NCBI RefSeq assembly: GCF_018860565.1
Contig: NZ_JAHKPS010000029.1
Location: 181,652 to 245,651 of the forward strand
From: Winogradskyella psychrotolerans
GTDB lineage: Bacteria > Bacteroidota > Bacteroidia > Flavobacteriales > Flavobacteriaceae
Reading direction: 5' to 3'
DNA: 64,000 nt
Position 1 is the stretch's first letter, and each line of letters starts with the position of its first letter. The translations under genes and the position numbers were made by a program. Below are positions 45,051-54,262 of the stretch, piece after piece. A model generated the notes under the pieces. The model was not told the origin of the DNA, did no database searches, and saw only the letters and a list, made by a program, of their open reading frames with translations.

Positions 45051-45803
45051 ATGAACGTAGTAATTATAGATGATGAGCCAAAGGCTAGAAAATTACTAGA
45101 AATTTTAATAAAAGAAAACTGCTCTAAAATTACATCTATTTTTACGGCTGAAGATTTAATAAGTGGTGTAGACATTATTAAAAAAGAGCAACCACAAATT
45201 GTGTTTTTAGATATTGAAATGCCAGAGCATTCGGGTTTAGAAATCTTTGATTTTATTGATAGTGCAACTTCAAATTTTGAAATCATTTTCACAACAGCAT
45301 ATAGCGAGTATGCCATTAAAGCCTTTGAACTTTCAGCTGTAGATTATTTATTAAAACCATTGCGAGCAGATAAATTAGTTGACGCTATTGAAAAAGCGAT
45401 AGCTAATATTGGGAAATCTCATATCAATTTAAAATTAGAAGAACTTCAGAAAAGTCTAAAATCTTCTAACTTCAAAAAAATAGGACTTCCTGTTGCAGAT
45501 GGTATAAAGTTTATCAATTTTGAAGATATTATTCTTTTAAAAGCCGATGGCATGTACACTAAAGTAAGTGTTTATAATGCTTCAGAATTATTAATAAGTA
45601 AGCCGCTTAAACATTTTGAAACCTTACTAGAGTCTATTCCTACGTTCTATAGACCACACCGTTCTTACCTTATTAATCTAAAGTACATTCAAGAATACTG
45701 CAAAAAAGATGGTGGTTATATTATAATGGACAATAATGAAAGCGTCTCTATATCAAAAGATAAGAAAGATGAGTTTTTAACCATTGTGCAGAATATAGGT
45801 TAG
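45051..45803 (+). CDS. LytTR-family response regulator
   Basis: 250-residue response regulator. The receiver domain shows IIDDEPKARKLLE, phosphoacceptor Asp54 in VFLDIEMPEHSG, the T in FTTAYSEYAIKAFE and Lys in DYLLKPLRADK. The C-terminal LytTR DNA-binding domain has LPVADGIKFINFEDIILLKA, TYFRPHRSYLIN-like residues (FYRPHRSYLINLKYIQEY) and the end segment VSISKDKKDEFLTI. It lies directly after the LytS-like kinase. The secreted LamG/beta-helix gene 104 bases downstream is a possible target. Confidence 0.94.
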   Translation: MNVVIIDDEPKARKLLEILIKENCSKITSIFTAEDLISGVDIIKKEQPQIVFLDIEMPEHSGLEIFDFIDSATSNFEIIFTTAYSEYAIKAFELSAVDYLLKPLRADKLVDAIEKAIANIGKSHINLKLEELQKSLKSSNFKKIGLPVADGIKFINFEDIILLKADGMYTKVSVYNASELLISKPLKHFETLLESIPTFYRPHRSYLINLKYIQEYCKKDGGYIIMDNNESVSISKDKKDEFLTIVQNIG

Positions 45804-45870
45804 CGTTTTTTAGAAGTTGAAACGTACATTTCAGAAATCGACATGGTTTTATAATCCCTTCATAATAGAT

Positions 45871-45902
45871 ATTTGGTTCATTAACAACAATTAAAACCAA
45901 AT
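45871..45902. promoter_or_regulatory. Inverted repeat before the LamG/beta-helix gene
   Basis: ATTTGGTT (45871-45878) and AACCAAAT (45895-45902) are perfect 8-bp arms with a 16-base spacer, ending five bases before the ATG at 45908. The left arm overlaps a near-consensus -7 box (GATATTTG, 45868-45875). It could be an operator or a start-codon hairpin. Confidence 0.4.
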
Positions 45903-45907
45903 TTATT

Positions 45908-48139
45908 ATGAAAAAAATTACATGTTTTCACGGACAGTTAAACCATAAAGGTCTCATGTGTAAAACAAGATTGCTTTTAATACTACTTTTTGTAAGTAGT
46001 TTATCCTTTGCTCAAGTTCCTACAGATGCTGTTGCAAAATATACGTTTAATGGTGGAAGTTTAATAAACGTAGCAGATGCAGGAAATGGCGATTTATCTG
46101 GAGCAGCACCGACATTAAGACCAGATCGCTTTGGTGGAGTAGATAATGCTATTAGAGCAAATGCAGTTACTAGAAATGGGTATACGCTTACAGGTTATAA
46201 TGATGAAATTAGTATTAGTTTTTGGATTGCAGGTTCTGCACCTACAGGAACGGCTCAAGAAATTTTTGATATTCGCGAATCAAACGGATCAGGGGATGGA
46301 ATTTCTATGACAACGACTACAAGTAATACGCTAGTAGCCAATTTTATAAATGGAAACACATCACATCAGTCTTCTCAATCCAACTTTTCATCTGTTTTTG
46401 AAGGCGGTTGGCATCATATCGTTTTTACCACAAAACGAGATGCTACAGGTATAGCTTTTGATAATAGTATTTATATTGATGGTACTTTGCATACAACACT
46501 TTCTAATGGAGTAGATTCAAATATTAATCAACCTTTTTTAAATAATAATGCAACATTTAGAATTTCACCAAATGATTATTATGGAAACATTGATGATATA
46601 GAAATTTTTAATAGAGCGTTAACGGCTACAGAAGTTCAAGATATTTATACACATATACCTGAAGCGGATATATTTTATGTAGATACAAGTGCAACGGGTA
46701 ATAATGATGGTACTTCTTGGGCAGATGCTTTTACAGATTTACATAGTGCTTTAGCTATTACAGATTTAAGTGACCAAGTTTGGGTTGCTAAAGGTACTTA
46801 TAAGCCACACGCTTCTGATAGAAATGAAAGCTTTGTAGTAAACACCAATCTTTATGGTGGTTTTGCTGGTACAGAAGCTACTTTATCAGAAAGAGATATG
46901 AGCTTAATCCATACTGCAAATGAAACGATATTAAGCGGAGACTTGTTAGGAGATGATAGTGCAGCGGTAGATTTTAACGACCCTACAAGAGATGATAATA
47001 GTACGCACGTTGTAGAAATTACGACAAATAATTTAACGGTAGATGGTGTTACCATAAAAGATGGTAATGCAGATGCGACATCTGGTGATGATCGTTTTGG
47101 TGGTGGACTTTTTAAAGCAGTTACTGTTGCTAATTTTACTATAAAAAACAGTGTCATTAAAAATAATGTAGCATTTTCAGGAGCTGGTTTATCGCTAACA
47201 ACTACAACCTCAGAGTCTAATATGATTGTAGATGCTTGTGTTATAGAAAATAATTTAGCTAATGCAGCTTCAGGTATCGACTATCATCGTTCTGGTTCTG
47301 TAGGAACAATGAATATTACGGTAACAAATACTTTGTTTAGATCTAATATCACAGATAATGATGCCGTAAAAAACAGAAATGGTGTTGGTGCAGCTGCCTT
47401 GCGTTTGAGGGCTTATTTTACTAGCGTTACGCTTAATGCAGATGTAGTAAATAATACATTTGTTAATAATATTAGTGCCGGTAGTGGTGGTGGAGATTAT
47501 CCTGTAGTAGAAATATCAAGAAATAATGGAGAGTGGGGAACTATTACCGTTGCTAATAATATATTTTGGGCTAACACAGATAACACAGCTACACTAGCAA
47601 AAGCTATTGGTAGAACAGCTACAAATTCTACGAGATTTGGTAATACAAGTGCTAGTAGAATTGTAAAGAATAACACGGATGAAGATGGACTGTCGTTAAT
47701 AACAGGTACTACAGCAACAAGTTCTACAGATCCTAATTTAGATGCAGATTTTAAATTAACCGCTGGTTCTACGTCTATTGATACTGGTGATAATAGTTTA
47801 ATCCCAGCAGGAATTACTACAGATTTATTATTTAACAATCGTATTTTTAATACAACAGTAGATCGTGGTGCTTATGAGTTCGATCCGTCTTTAGGAATTA
47901 ATGATGTGGGGTTACATGAAAACGGCATCAAATTATACCCTAATCCAACCACTTCAATTTTAAATATTGAAATGATTCAAAGCTTAAAACAAGTATCAAT
48001 TTATTCTGTTTTAGGAACTGAAGTTTTAAGAACTCAAAAAGAAACTATTGATGTTTCAGGGTTATCAAACGGAATATTCTTAATTAAAATTGAAGATGAA
48101 AACGGAAACGTTTCTACTAAACGTTTTGTAAAAAAATAA
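45908..48139 (+). CDS. Secreted LamG and beta-helix protein with T9SS sorting domain
   Basis: 743-residue secreted protein. The ATG at 45908 gives an N-terminal extension before the signal peptide; the ATG at 45956 (MCKTRLLLILLFVSSLSFAQ) gives a normal one, so the true start may be there. A LamG/concanavalin-like domain covers about residues 40-235 (GWHHIVFTTKR, IYIDGTLHTTL, YYGNIDDIEIFNRALT). A parallel beta-helix follows from about 250 (FYVDTSATGNNDGTSWADAF, LTVDGVTIKDGNAD). The T9SS tag is at the end (KLYPNPTTSILNIEM, TKRFVKK). Such proteins often bind or cleave polysaccharides or act as adhesins; no catalytic residues are evident. Confidence 0.85.
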   Translation: MKKITCFHGQLNHKGLMCKTRLLLILLFVSSLSFAQVPTDAVAKYTFNGGSLINVADAGNGDLSGAAPTLRPDRFGGVDNAIRANAVTRNGYTLTGYNDEISISFWIAGSAPTGTAQEIFDIRESNGSGDGISMTTTTSNTLVANFINGNTSHQSSQSNFSSVFEGGWHHIVFTTKRDATGIAFDNSIYIDGTLHTTLSNGVDSNINQPFLNNNATFRISPNDYYGNIDDIEIFNRALTATEVQDIYTHIPEADIFYVDTSATGNNDGTSWADAFTDLHSALAITDLSDQVWVAKGTYKPHASDRNESFVVNTNLYGGFAGTEATLSERDMSLIHTANETILSGDLLGDDSAAVDFNDPTRDDNSTHVVEITTNNLTVDGVTIKDGNADATSGDDRFGGGLFKAVTVANFTIKNSVIKNNVAFSGAGLSLTTTTSESNMIVDACVIENNLANAASGIDYHRSGSVGTMNITVTNTLFRSNITDNDAVKNRNGVGAAALRLRAYFTSVTLNADVVNNTFVNNISAGSGGGDYPVVEISRNNGEWGTITVANNIFWANTDNTATLAKAIGRTATNSTRFGNTSASRIVKNNTDEDGLSLITGTTATSSTDPNLDADFKLTAGSTSIDTGDNSLIPAGITTDLLFNNRIFNTTVDRGAYEFDPSLGINDVGLHENGIKLYPNPTTSILNIEMIQSLKQVSIYSVLGTEVLRTQKETIDVSGLSNGIFLIKIEDENGNVSTKRFVKK

Positions 48140-48161
48140 ACGTGCTATTAATCATTTGAAG

Positions 48162-48199
48162 AAAGTTGGACTAATTAATTTTAGTTCAACTTTTTTTTT
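48162..48199. terminator. Intrinsic terminator
   Basis: AAAGTTGGACTAA (48162-48174) pairs with TTAGTTCAACTTT (48181-48193) with one G-U, followed by a T run, 23 bases after the stop at 48139. Confidence 0.85.
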
Positions 48200-48214
48200 G
48201 AAAATATTTAAAGG

Positions 48215-48583
48215 CTATAACGCATTTATCAACACCAACAACCAACCCATTACCAACAACAATCCTCCAATAGGCGACACAGGTCCTAAGAATCGAAGTT
48301 TTTTGCCTTTAGCATCAGATAAAATCAATCCATAAATACTAAAGGAGAATAATACAATGCCGATTGTGAAACACCAATAGGTTGCTGAGGTGATATCTTT
48401 GGCATTAAAACCTAAAGCTAATAATACAATGGCGTGATACAGTTGATATCTTACACCAACTTCAAAACTGTGCAATTGCTCTGTAGATAAAATTTTCTTT
48501 AAGGCATGAGCACCGAAAGCTCCAAAGATCACGGCTAGCATTCCGAATATAGCGCCTGTTGCAATTATAAGGTGTTGCGTCAT
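48215..48583 (-). CDS. DUF423-family membrane protein
   Basis: 122-residue inner-membrane protein of the DUF423 (YgdD) family with about four helices. Visible marks are GAIFGMLAVIFGAFGAHALKK, RYQLYHAIVLLALGF and the C-terminal GPVSPIGGLLLVMGWL. Function unknown. It follows the methyltransferase gene by 13 bases on the minus strand. Confidence 0.9.
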   Translation of the reverse strand: MTQHLIIATGAIFGMLAVIFGAFGAHALKKILSTEQLHSFEVGVRYQLYHAIVLLALGFNAKDITSATYWCFTIGIVLFSFSIYGLILSDAKGKKLRFLGPVSPIGGLLLVMGWLLVLINAL

Positions 48584-48596
48584 TTTAGTAATGGTT

Positions 48597-49361
48597 TTAT
48601 TTATAAACTACAGGAATAATTTCACCCTTAGCCAAACAGTATTTTTCAATATCTTTTTCTGAAAGTTGAGCCGTATAATCTACCTCTTCAACTTTAAAAC
48701 CTATAGAACGAAGCTTATCGAAATAATCTCTACCATACACACGAACATGGTCATATTGGCCAAAAATCTTGGCACGTTCATCTTTATCTGTAATCGAGTC
48801 ATCTTCAAAAGTCACCTCACGATTTAAATCTTGTGGAATCTGAAAAATACCATAACCACCAGGTTTCATCACACGAAATAATTCTAGCATGGCTTTAGTA
48901 TCATCTGGGATGTGTTCTAATACATGATTACATAGAATAACATCATAACTATTATCTTCAAAAGGCAAATCACAAATATCTGCTTTGACATCCGCAATAG
49001 GTGATAATAAATCGGTCGTTGTATACGTTAAGTTTTTAAGGCTTCTAAAACGTTTTAAAAAACATTGTTCCGGCGCAAAATGTAGAACGCTTTTTTCTGC
49101 AGTAAAGAAATCCGTTTCATCTTTTAAGTATAACCACAACAAACGGTGACGTTCTAAGCTTAATGTGGAAGGCGATAATACATTATTTCTTTGCGTCCCG
49201 TAGCCATAAGGTAAAAACGTTTTAAAACTTTTACCGTCAATTGGATCTGTGTATTTATCGCCTTTTAAAAATAGAGCTATTACAGGACGAACCAAATAGC
49301 TTAATCTTATGAGTAAAGGTCTTGGAATAAGATTGAGACAAAATTTAAAAAGCGATTTCAT
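48597..49361 (-). CDS. Class I SAM-dependent methyltransferase
   Basis: 254-residue methyltransferase of the Methyltransf_11 type. The N-terminus has KFCLNLIPRPLLIRLSYLVR. The SAM-binding fold has VLHFAPEQCFLKRFRS, VKADICDLPFEDNSYDVILC, the NHVLEHIPDD motif and ELFRVMKPGGYGIFQIP. The first motif is HFAPE rather than the usual DxGxG. The substrate is unknown. It starts 2 bases after the map stop, so both share a transcript with the DUF423 gene. Confidence 0.85.
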   Translation of the reverse strand: MKSLFKFCLNLIPRPLLIRLSYLVRPVIALFLKGDKYTDPIDGKSFKTFLPYGYGTQRNNVLSPSTLSLERHRLLWLYLKDETDFFTAEKSVLHFAPEQCFLKRFRSLKNLTYTTTDLLSPIADVKADICDLPFEDNSYDVILCNHVLEHIPDDTKAMLELFRVMKPGGYGIFQIPQDLNREVTFEDDSITDKDERAKIFGQYDHVRVYGRDYFDKLRSIGFKVEEVDYTAQLSEKDIEKYCLAKGEIIPVVYK

Positions 49362-49363
49362 TT

Positions 49364-50182
49364 TTAAAGTACTAATGTCTTCTGTCTAAAAGCATCTTCT
49401 TCATTAGAAGTAATTCCTAAAGCTTCATGGACATATCCAAAAGTTGAAAGTATTTCTGGTTTCCCATCTATAATAGCAACATCGTGTTCAAAATGCACAC
49501 TTGGTTTTCCATCTTGAGTCACAATCGTCCAACCATCACTCAATTGTTTGACTTTATGCGTACCTAAATTTATCATTGGTTCAATGGCAACAACCATACC
49601 TTCAATAAACTTTTTACCACGACCACGTTTTCCGTAGTTTGGCATTTCAGGATCTTCATGCATTTTTCTGCCTAAACCATGTCCTACTAATTCTCTAACG
49701 ACACCATAACCTTCCGCTTCCGTAAATTGTTGAATTGCAAAACCTACATCACCAACGCGATTGCCAATTTTTAATTGTTCGATACCTTTATAAAGTGATT
49801 CTTTGGTAATTTGAATGAGTTTTTTAGTCGCTTCAGCAACATCGCCAACTTCAAAAGTATAAGCATGGTCTCCATAAAAACCATTCATAAAAGAGCCACA
49901 ATCTATAGATACAATATCTCCATCTTTTAGTGGTATATCTGTTGGTAAACCATGAACTACAGCTTCGTTAACACTACATAATAATGTAGAAGGGCAGTCG
50001 TAAAGGCCTTTAAAACCAGGCAAAGCACCATGGTCTCTAATAAACTCTTCTGCAATTGCATCTAAGTGGTTGGTGGTAACACCTTCTTTAACTTCTTTAG
50101 CCAACATACCTAAAGTTTTAGATACGATGAGCGCACTTTGACGCATTAATTCAATTTCTTCTGCCGTTTTTACTATAATCAT
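49364..50182 (-). CDS. map: Type I methionine aminopeptidase
   Basis: 272-residue cytosolic enzyme that removes the initiator methionine from new proteins. All five metal ligands are seen in context: IVSIDCGS (Asp), GDHAYTF (Asp), GHGLGRKMHE (His), AIEPM (Glu) and FEHDVAI (Glu). The substrate-binding histidine is in VVHGLP. A perfect -7 box lies 20 bases upstream. First gene of the minus-strand unit map, methyltransferase, DUF423. Confidence 0.96.
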   Translation of the reverse strand: MIIVKTAEEIELMRQSALIVSKTLGMLAKEVKEGVTTNHLDAIAEEFIRDHGALPGFKGLYDCPSTLLCSVNEAVVHGLPTDIPLKDGDIVSIDCGSFMNGFYGDHAYTFEVGDVAEATKKLIQITKESLYKGIEQLKIGNRVGDVGFAIQQFTEAEGYGVVRELVGHGLGRKMHEDPEMPNYGKRGRGKKFIEGMVVAIEPMINLGTHKVKQLSDGWTIVTQDGKPSVHFEHDVAIIDGKPEILSTFGYVHEALGITSNEEDAFRQKTLVL

Positions 50183-50201
50183 GATTCAAAATATTGAGCG
50201 G

Positions 50202-50209
50202 CAAAGATA
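50202..50209 (-). promoter_or_regulatory. Putative -7 box of map
   Basis: TATCTTTG on the minus strand matches TAnnTTTG perfectly, 19 bases before the start codon. Confidence 0.5.
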
Positions 50210-50279
50210 GGTAATTATAACAATTCTAAAATATTTTTAAAACATGATAAATGACAGTTTCTAAATAAACTTTCTATTA

Positions 50280-50287
50280 TATGTTTG
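50280..50287 (+). promoter_or_regulatory. Putative -7 box of the acetyl-CoA hydrolase family gene
   Basis: TATGTTTG matches TAnnTTTG perfectly, 20 bases before the ATG at 50308. No -33 TTG is evident. Confidence 0.45.
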
Positions 50288-50307
50288 CAATATAAAATTG
50301 AACAGCC

Positions 50308-51576
50308 ATGTATAAAACCGTTACCGCAGAAGAAGCTTTAAAAGTTGTAAAATCTAATGATCGTGTATATATTCAAGCAGCCGCAGCAGCTCCTCAGGCA
50401 CTTGTGAAAGCATTGTCTGCAAGACATGAAGAGTTACGAAATGTAGAAGTATGCCATTTGCATACCGAGGGAGAGGCACCTTATGCAGATCCTAAGTTAA
50501 AAGACAGCTTTCACGTTAACTCTTTTTTTATTGGAAAAAATGTAAGACATACTTTAAAAGCAGGTAATGGTTCTTACACTCCTGTTTTTTTAAGTGAACT
50601 GCCAAGACTTTTTCAGCAACACATTTTAAATTTAGATGTCGTTTTAATTCAAGTTTCTGTTCCAGATCGTCATGGATATTGCTCATTGGGTGTTTCTGTT
50701 GAAGCCTCTTTAGCAGCAATAGATAATGCAAAATGTGTTATTGCACAAGTAAATCCACAAATGCCTAGAACACATGGAGCAGGAATTATTCATATGACTG
50801 AAATTGATTATTTTGTTGAGTCAGACGAAGCACTTCCTGTGCATCATATGGCAGAACCTAACGCTATTGAAAGTAAGATTGGAGATTATGTGGCTGGCTT
50901 AGTTGAAGATAGAAGTACATTGCAAATGGGTATTGGTTCTATTCCAAACGCCGTATTAACACGTTTAACAAATCATAAAGATTTAGGTTTACATACCGAA
51001 ATGTTTTCAGATGGTGTTATTGATTTAATCTTAAATGATGTTATAAACGGGAATTATAAAAAGATTAATCGTGGACGTTCATTAGCAACGTTTTTAATAG
51101 GCTCTAAACGCTTATATGATTATGTAGATGATAATCCGTTTGTAGAAATGCGTGCATCAAATTATACTAACAATGCAGCATATATTAAACAAAATCCAAA
51201 AATGGTTGCTATAAATTCTGCGATAGAAGTAGATGTTACAGGTCAAGTTTGTGCAGATTCCATAGGTGCGAGTATGTATTCTGGTGTTGGAGGACAAATG
51301 GATTTTATACGAGGTGCTTCGTTAAGTCAAGGAGGTAAGGCTATTATTGCGCTGCCATCAGTAACTAAAAATGGAATAAGCAGGATTGTACCAGTATTAA
51401 AACCAGGAGCAGGAGTGGTAACAACAAGAGCACATGTACATTATGTAGTAACAGAATATGGTATTGCCAATTTATTTGGTAAAACGATTAAAAATAGAGT
51501 AAAAGCTTTAGTAGATATTGCTCACCCTGATCATAGAGAAGCAATAGATAGAGCTTATTTTGAGATGATAAAATAA
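50308..51576 (+). CDS. Acetyl-CoA hydrolase/transferase family protein
   Basis: 422-residue CoA-transferase of the family of 4-hydroxybutyrate CoA-transferase and acetyl-CoA hydrolase. It moves CoA between short-chain acids or hydrolyses acetyl-CoA. Visible marks are QVSVPDRHGYCSLGVSVE, MGIGSIPNAVL, the catalytic glutamate region HTEMFSDGVIDL (Glu231), the CoA-site loop YSGVGGQMDF and RAHVHYVVTEYG. It stands alone between map and a convergent HAD gene. The acid partner cannot be read from the sequence. Confidence 0.9.
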   Translation: MYKTVTAEEALKVVKSNDRVYIQAAAAAPQALVKALSARHEELRNVEVCHLHTEGEAPYADPKLKDSFHVNSFFIGKNVRHTLKAGNGSYTPVFLSELPRLFQQHILNLDVVLIQVSVPDRHGYCSLGVSVEASLAAIDNAKCVIAQVNPQMPRTHGAGIIHMTEIDYFVESDEALPVHHMAEPNAIESKIGDYVAGLVEDRSTLQMGIGSIPNAVLTRLTNHKDLGLHTEMFSDGVIDLILNDVINGNYKKINRGRSLATFLIGSKRLYDYVDDNPFVEMRASNYTNNAAYIKQNPKMVAINSAIEVDVTGQVCADSIGASMYSGVGGQMDFIRGASLSQGGKAIIALPSVTKNGISRIVPVLKPGAGVVTTRAHVHYVVTEYGIANLFGKTIKNRVKALVDIAHPDHREAIDRAYFEMIK

Positions 51577-51586
51577 GAAGTAAGCT

Positions 51587-51985
51587 TTAAAATTTCCACC
51601 ATTTTTTTGAGGATGCAGGAATTTTTGGTTCTTCGTTGGTAATAAGTTGATACACTTCTCCCCAACCAAGAATACCACCAATGTTTCTATCGTCAATAAA
51701 TAGGTCTGCGTGAATTTTACGGCTTCTGCTGTAATCGTATTTTTCTTCAGGAAAGCTAGCGTTTACAGCATAGAACTCAATGCCATTTTCTTTGCAGAAC
51801 TCAACAGCTTCATCAAGTTTAGCACCACATCTGTAAGTCCAAAGAATTAATCGATGCCCATCTTCTTGGAGTCGTTTTAAGGTTTCAAAAGCAAAAATGC
51901 GCGTTTTTCCTATTTTAGGATAAGCATCTTCCACTATTGTACCATCAAAATCAACGGCTATAATTAATCTATTTTGAAAATTCAT
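51587..51985 (-). CDS. HAD-superfamily hydrolase (BT0820-like)
   Basis: 132-residue compact HAD phosphatase with the catalytic motif AVDFDGTIVED (both aspartates), ILWTYRCG (motif II-like) and the C-terminal DLFIDDRNIGG (acidic motif). It lacks a large cap domain. It resembles the BT0820 family of Bacteroidota. The substrate is unknown. It is convergent with the acetyl-CoA hydrolase family gene and 43 bases downstream of gpmI; a -7 box sits in that gap. Confidence 0.85.
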   Translation of the reverse strand: MNFQNRLIIAVDFDGTIVEDAYPKIGKTRIFAFETLKRLQEDGHRLILWTYRCGAKLDEAVEFCKENGIEFYAVNASFPEEKYDYSRSRKIHADLFIDDRNIGGILGWGEVYQLITNEEPKIPASSKKWWKF

Positions 51986-52006
51986 GCTACTTAATCAAAT
52001 GAAAGG

Positions 52007-52014
52007 CAAAGTTA
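52007..52014 (-). promoter_or_regulatory. Putative -7 box of the HAD gene
   Basis: TAACTTTG on the minus strand is a perfect TAnnTTTG match between the gpmI stop and the HAD start. Confidence 0.4.
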
Positions 52015-52028
52015 CAATAATAAGCGTT

Positions 52029-53546
52029 TTAAACAAGACTTTCTTGTGTCATCGCTGTGGGTTGAGGTAAGCCTATTAGCTTTAAAATAGTGGGTGCCAC
52101 ATCTCCCAAAATACCATCTTTTATGGTTTTTAAATCTTTGTCTATTAAAATGATAGGGACAGGGTTTGTGGTGTGAGCTGTATTTGGTGTGCCGTCAGGA
52201 TTTATCATTGTCTCGCAATTGCCATGATCTGCAATTAATATAGTGGTGTAATCGTTTTCTAATGCTGTATTTACCACATTTTTAACGCATTCGTCAACCG
52301 CTTCACATGCTTTTATGGCTGCTTTCATAACTCCTGTATGACCAACCATATCTCCATTGGCAAAGTTTAAACACACAAAGTCAACATCTCCTTTTTTGAG
52401 TTCAGGAATTAACGCATCGGTTAGTTCATAAGCACTCATTTCTGGTTTTAAATCGTAAGTAGCTACTTTAGGTGAGTTTCTTAAAATTCTAGTTTCTCCT
52501 TCAAATGGTTGTTCTTGTCCTCCTGAAAAGAAAAATGTAACATGAGGGTATTTTTCAGTTTCAGCAATTCTAATTTGTTTTTTATTGTGCTTTTCTAATA
52601 CTTCACCTAATGTTTCAGAGAGGTTATCTTTATTAAAAACTACTTTTATGCCTTCAAAACTATCATCATAGTTAGTCATGGTAACATAATATAGATTCAA
52701 TTTGTGCATGTTATACTCATGAAAATCCTTTTGAGATAAGGCTTCTGTTAATTGACGTCCACGATCTGTTCTAAAATTAAAAAAGATAACGACATCATCG
52801 TCTTTAATAGTTGTTACAGGTTGGTTGTTTTTATCTGTTACAATTAAAGGTTTTATAAATTCGTCTGTAATATCGTTTTCATAATTACTTTGAATAGATT
52901 TTAAAACATTTTGAGTTTTTGTGCCTTCTCCATTAACTAAGCCATCATAAGCCAGTTTTACACGTTCCCATCGTTTGTCTCTATCCATGGCGTAATAGCG
53001 GCCTGTAACGGTTGCTAATTTTCCTGAGGTTTTATGGAGGTGTTCTTCTAATTCTGTAATAAAGCCATAACCCGATTTTGGGTCCACATCTCTACCATCA
53101 GTAAAAGCATGAACAAAGACGTTTTCTAGGCCATAATCGTTAGTGGCATCAAGTAGTCCAAATAGGTGATTGATATGAGAATGCACTCCTCCGTCACTTA
53201 CTAAACCTAATAAATGAACATTTTTATTATTGGTTTTCGCATATTCGAAAGCCGATTTTAAAACAGGTTCTTCACGAAGTGTTTTATTTTTAACCGCTAA
53301 ATTAATTTTTACTAAGTCCTGATATACAATTCGTCCTGCACCTAAATTCATGTGCCCAACTTCACTATTTCCCATTTGCCCTTCAGGTAAACCAACATGA
53401 AGTCCATCAGTTCTTAAACTTGCACTAGGATACTTGGTATAAAGTGAATCTATAAATGGTGTTTGTGCATTGTCTATAGCTGAAACTTTAGGATCGGGTG
53501 ATTTTCCCCAACCATCTAAAATCATTAAAATAACTTTTTTGTTCAT
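52029..53546 (-). CDS. gpmI: 2,3-bisphosphoglycerate-independent phosphoglycerate mutase
   Basis: 505-residue Mn2+-dependent glycolytic enzyme (interconverts 3- and 2-phosphoglycerate). Visible are the alkaline phosphatase-fold start VILMILDGWGKS, the catalytic serine loop GQMGNSEVGHMNLGAGR, HAFTDGRDVDPKSG, and the C-terminal metal ligands in NFANGDMVGHTG and LIADHGNCE, ending with TAHTTNPVPIILI. Full length. A -7 box lies just upstream. Confidence 0.96.
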   Translation of the reverse strand: MNKKVILMILDGWGKSPDPKVSAIDNAQTPFIDSLYTKYPSASLRTDGLHVGLPEGQMGNSEVGHMNLGAGRIVYQDLVKINLAVKNKTLREEPVLKSAFEYAKTNNKNVHLLGLVSDGGVHSHINHLFGLLDATNDYGLENVFVHAFTDGRDVDPKSGYGFITELEEHLHKTSGKLATVTGRYYAMDRDKRWERVKLAYDGLVNGEGTKTQNVLKSIQSNYENDITDEFIKPLIVTDKNNQPVTTIKDDDVVIFFNFRTDRGRQLTEALSQKDFHEYNMHKLNLYYVTMTNYDDSFEGIKVVFNKDNLSETLGEVLEKHNKKQIRIAETEKYPHVTFFFSGGQEQPFEGETRILRNSPKVATYDLKPEMSAYELTDALIPELKKGDVDFVCLNFANGDMVGHTGVMKAAIKACEAVDECVKNVVNTALENDYTTILIADHGNCETMINPDGTPNTAHTTNPVPIILIDKDLKTIKDGILGDVAPTILKLIGLPQPTAMTQESLV

Positions 53547-53565
53547 GTGTAACTGTTTTGAGTAT

Positions 53566-53573
53566 CAAAGATA
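53566..53573 (-). promoter_or_regulatory. Putative -7 box of gpmI
   Basis: TATCTTTG on the minus strand matches TAnnTTTG perfectly, 19 bases before the start codon. The rest of 53574-53809 holds no further feature I can name. Confidence 0.5.
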
Positions 53574-53809
53574 ATACATACAGCACTACAACATATCCGT
53601 AGTTTAAAAAAAATTAAGATGTTAACCTTATTTTAAGTTTTTATAATGAGTAGGTAAGGGAGTGTTTGTGTTTTGTGATGATGTTAACATATTTATTTCC
53701 AAAGCGTTAAAAAAATGTTATAAAATGTTTTTTAGTGTAACAGTTTGGGTAATCTGTCGTCTCTTTAGTATAATCAAAAACAAATCAATTAAATTTAAAA
53801 TCTTTCATC

Positions 53810-54205
53810 ATGAAAAAATCAGTAGTAGTTTTGGCCTTAGCATTAGGCTTTTCAGTTAGTAATTTAAATGCAACAAACAATGTTTTAGCTTCAGACACAA
53901 ATGAAGTTATTGTAAAACCCGTTGAAGTTAGTCCGTTATGCAAGGCTGTTGTCACAGGCAATATTGAAGAAGTAAAACGATTATTAAATAATGGAGTTGA
54001 TGTTAATGCCAAATCTAATGGGATGATGCCAATTCATTATGCGGCAAAATACAATCGAGTAGAAATTATAAAGACGTTAATTACGGCAGGTTCTGAAATT
54101 CATAAACCATGTTCTAATGGTTATACAGCTTTAAAACATGCACAAAAAACAAAGGCCGTTGATGCAGAACTATTTTTAAAGCGTTTTAAAAACAAAAATG
54201 TCTAG
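53810..54205 (+). CDS. Exported ankyrin-repeat protein
   Basis: 131-residue exported protein. A signal peptide (MKKSVVVLALALGFSVSNLN) is followed by about three ankyrin repeats: PLCKAVVTGNIEEVKRLLNN, GVDVNAKSNGMMPIHYAAKY, and GSEIHKPCSNGYTALKHAQK. Ankyrin repeats mediate protein binding. The partner is unknown. A terminator hairpin follows. Confidence 0.85.
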   Translation: MKKSVVVLALALGFSVSNLNATNNVLASDTNEVIVKPVEVSPLCKAVVTGNIEEVKRLLNNGVDVNAKSNGMMPIHYAAKYNRVEIIKTLITAGSEIHKPCSNGYTALKHAQKTKAVDAELFLKRFKNKNV

Positions 54206-54235
54206 GAGTAGACAATTATTTGAGTTAGTTAGTTG

Positions 54236-54262
54236 AAAATAGCGTCTTTAAGACGCTATTTT
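54236..54262. terminator. Intrinsic terminator
   Basis: AAAATAGCGTCT (54236-54247) pairs with AGACGCTATTTT (54251-54262), a perfect 12-bp stem with a three-base loop, 30 bases after the ankyrin gene. Confidence 0.8.

Noticed and set aside
53662-53859. 65-codon frame before the ankyrin gene
   Set aside because: It overlaps the ankyrin gene start in another frame and has no conserved look.
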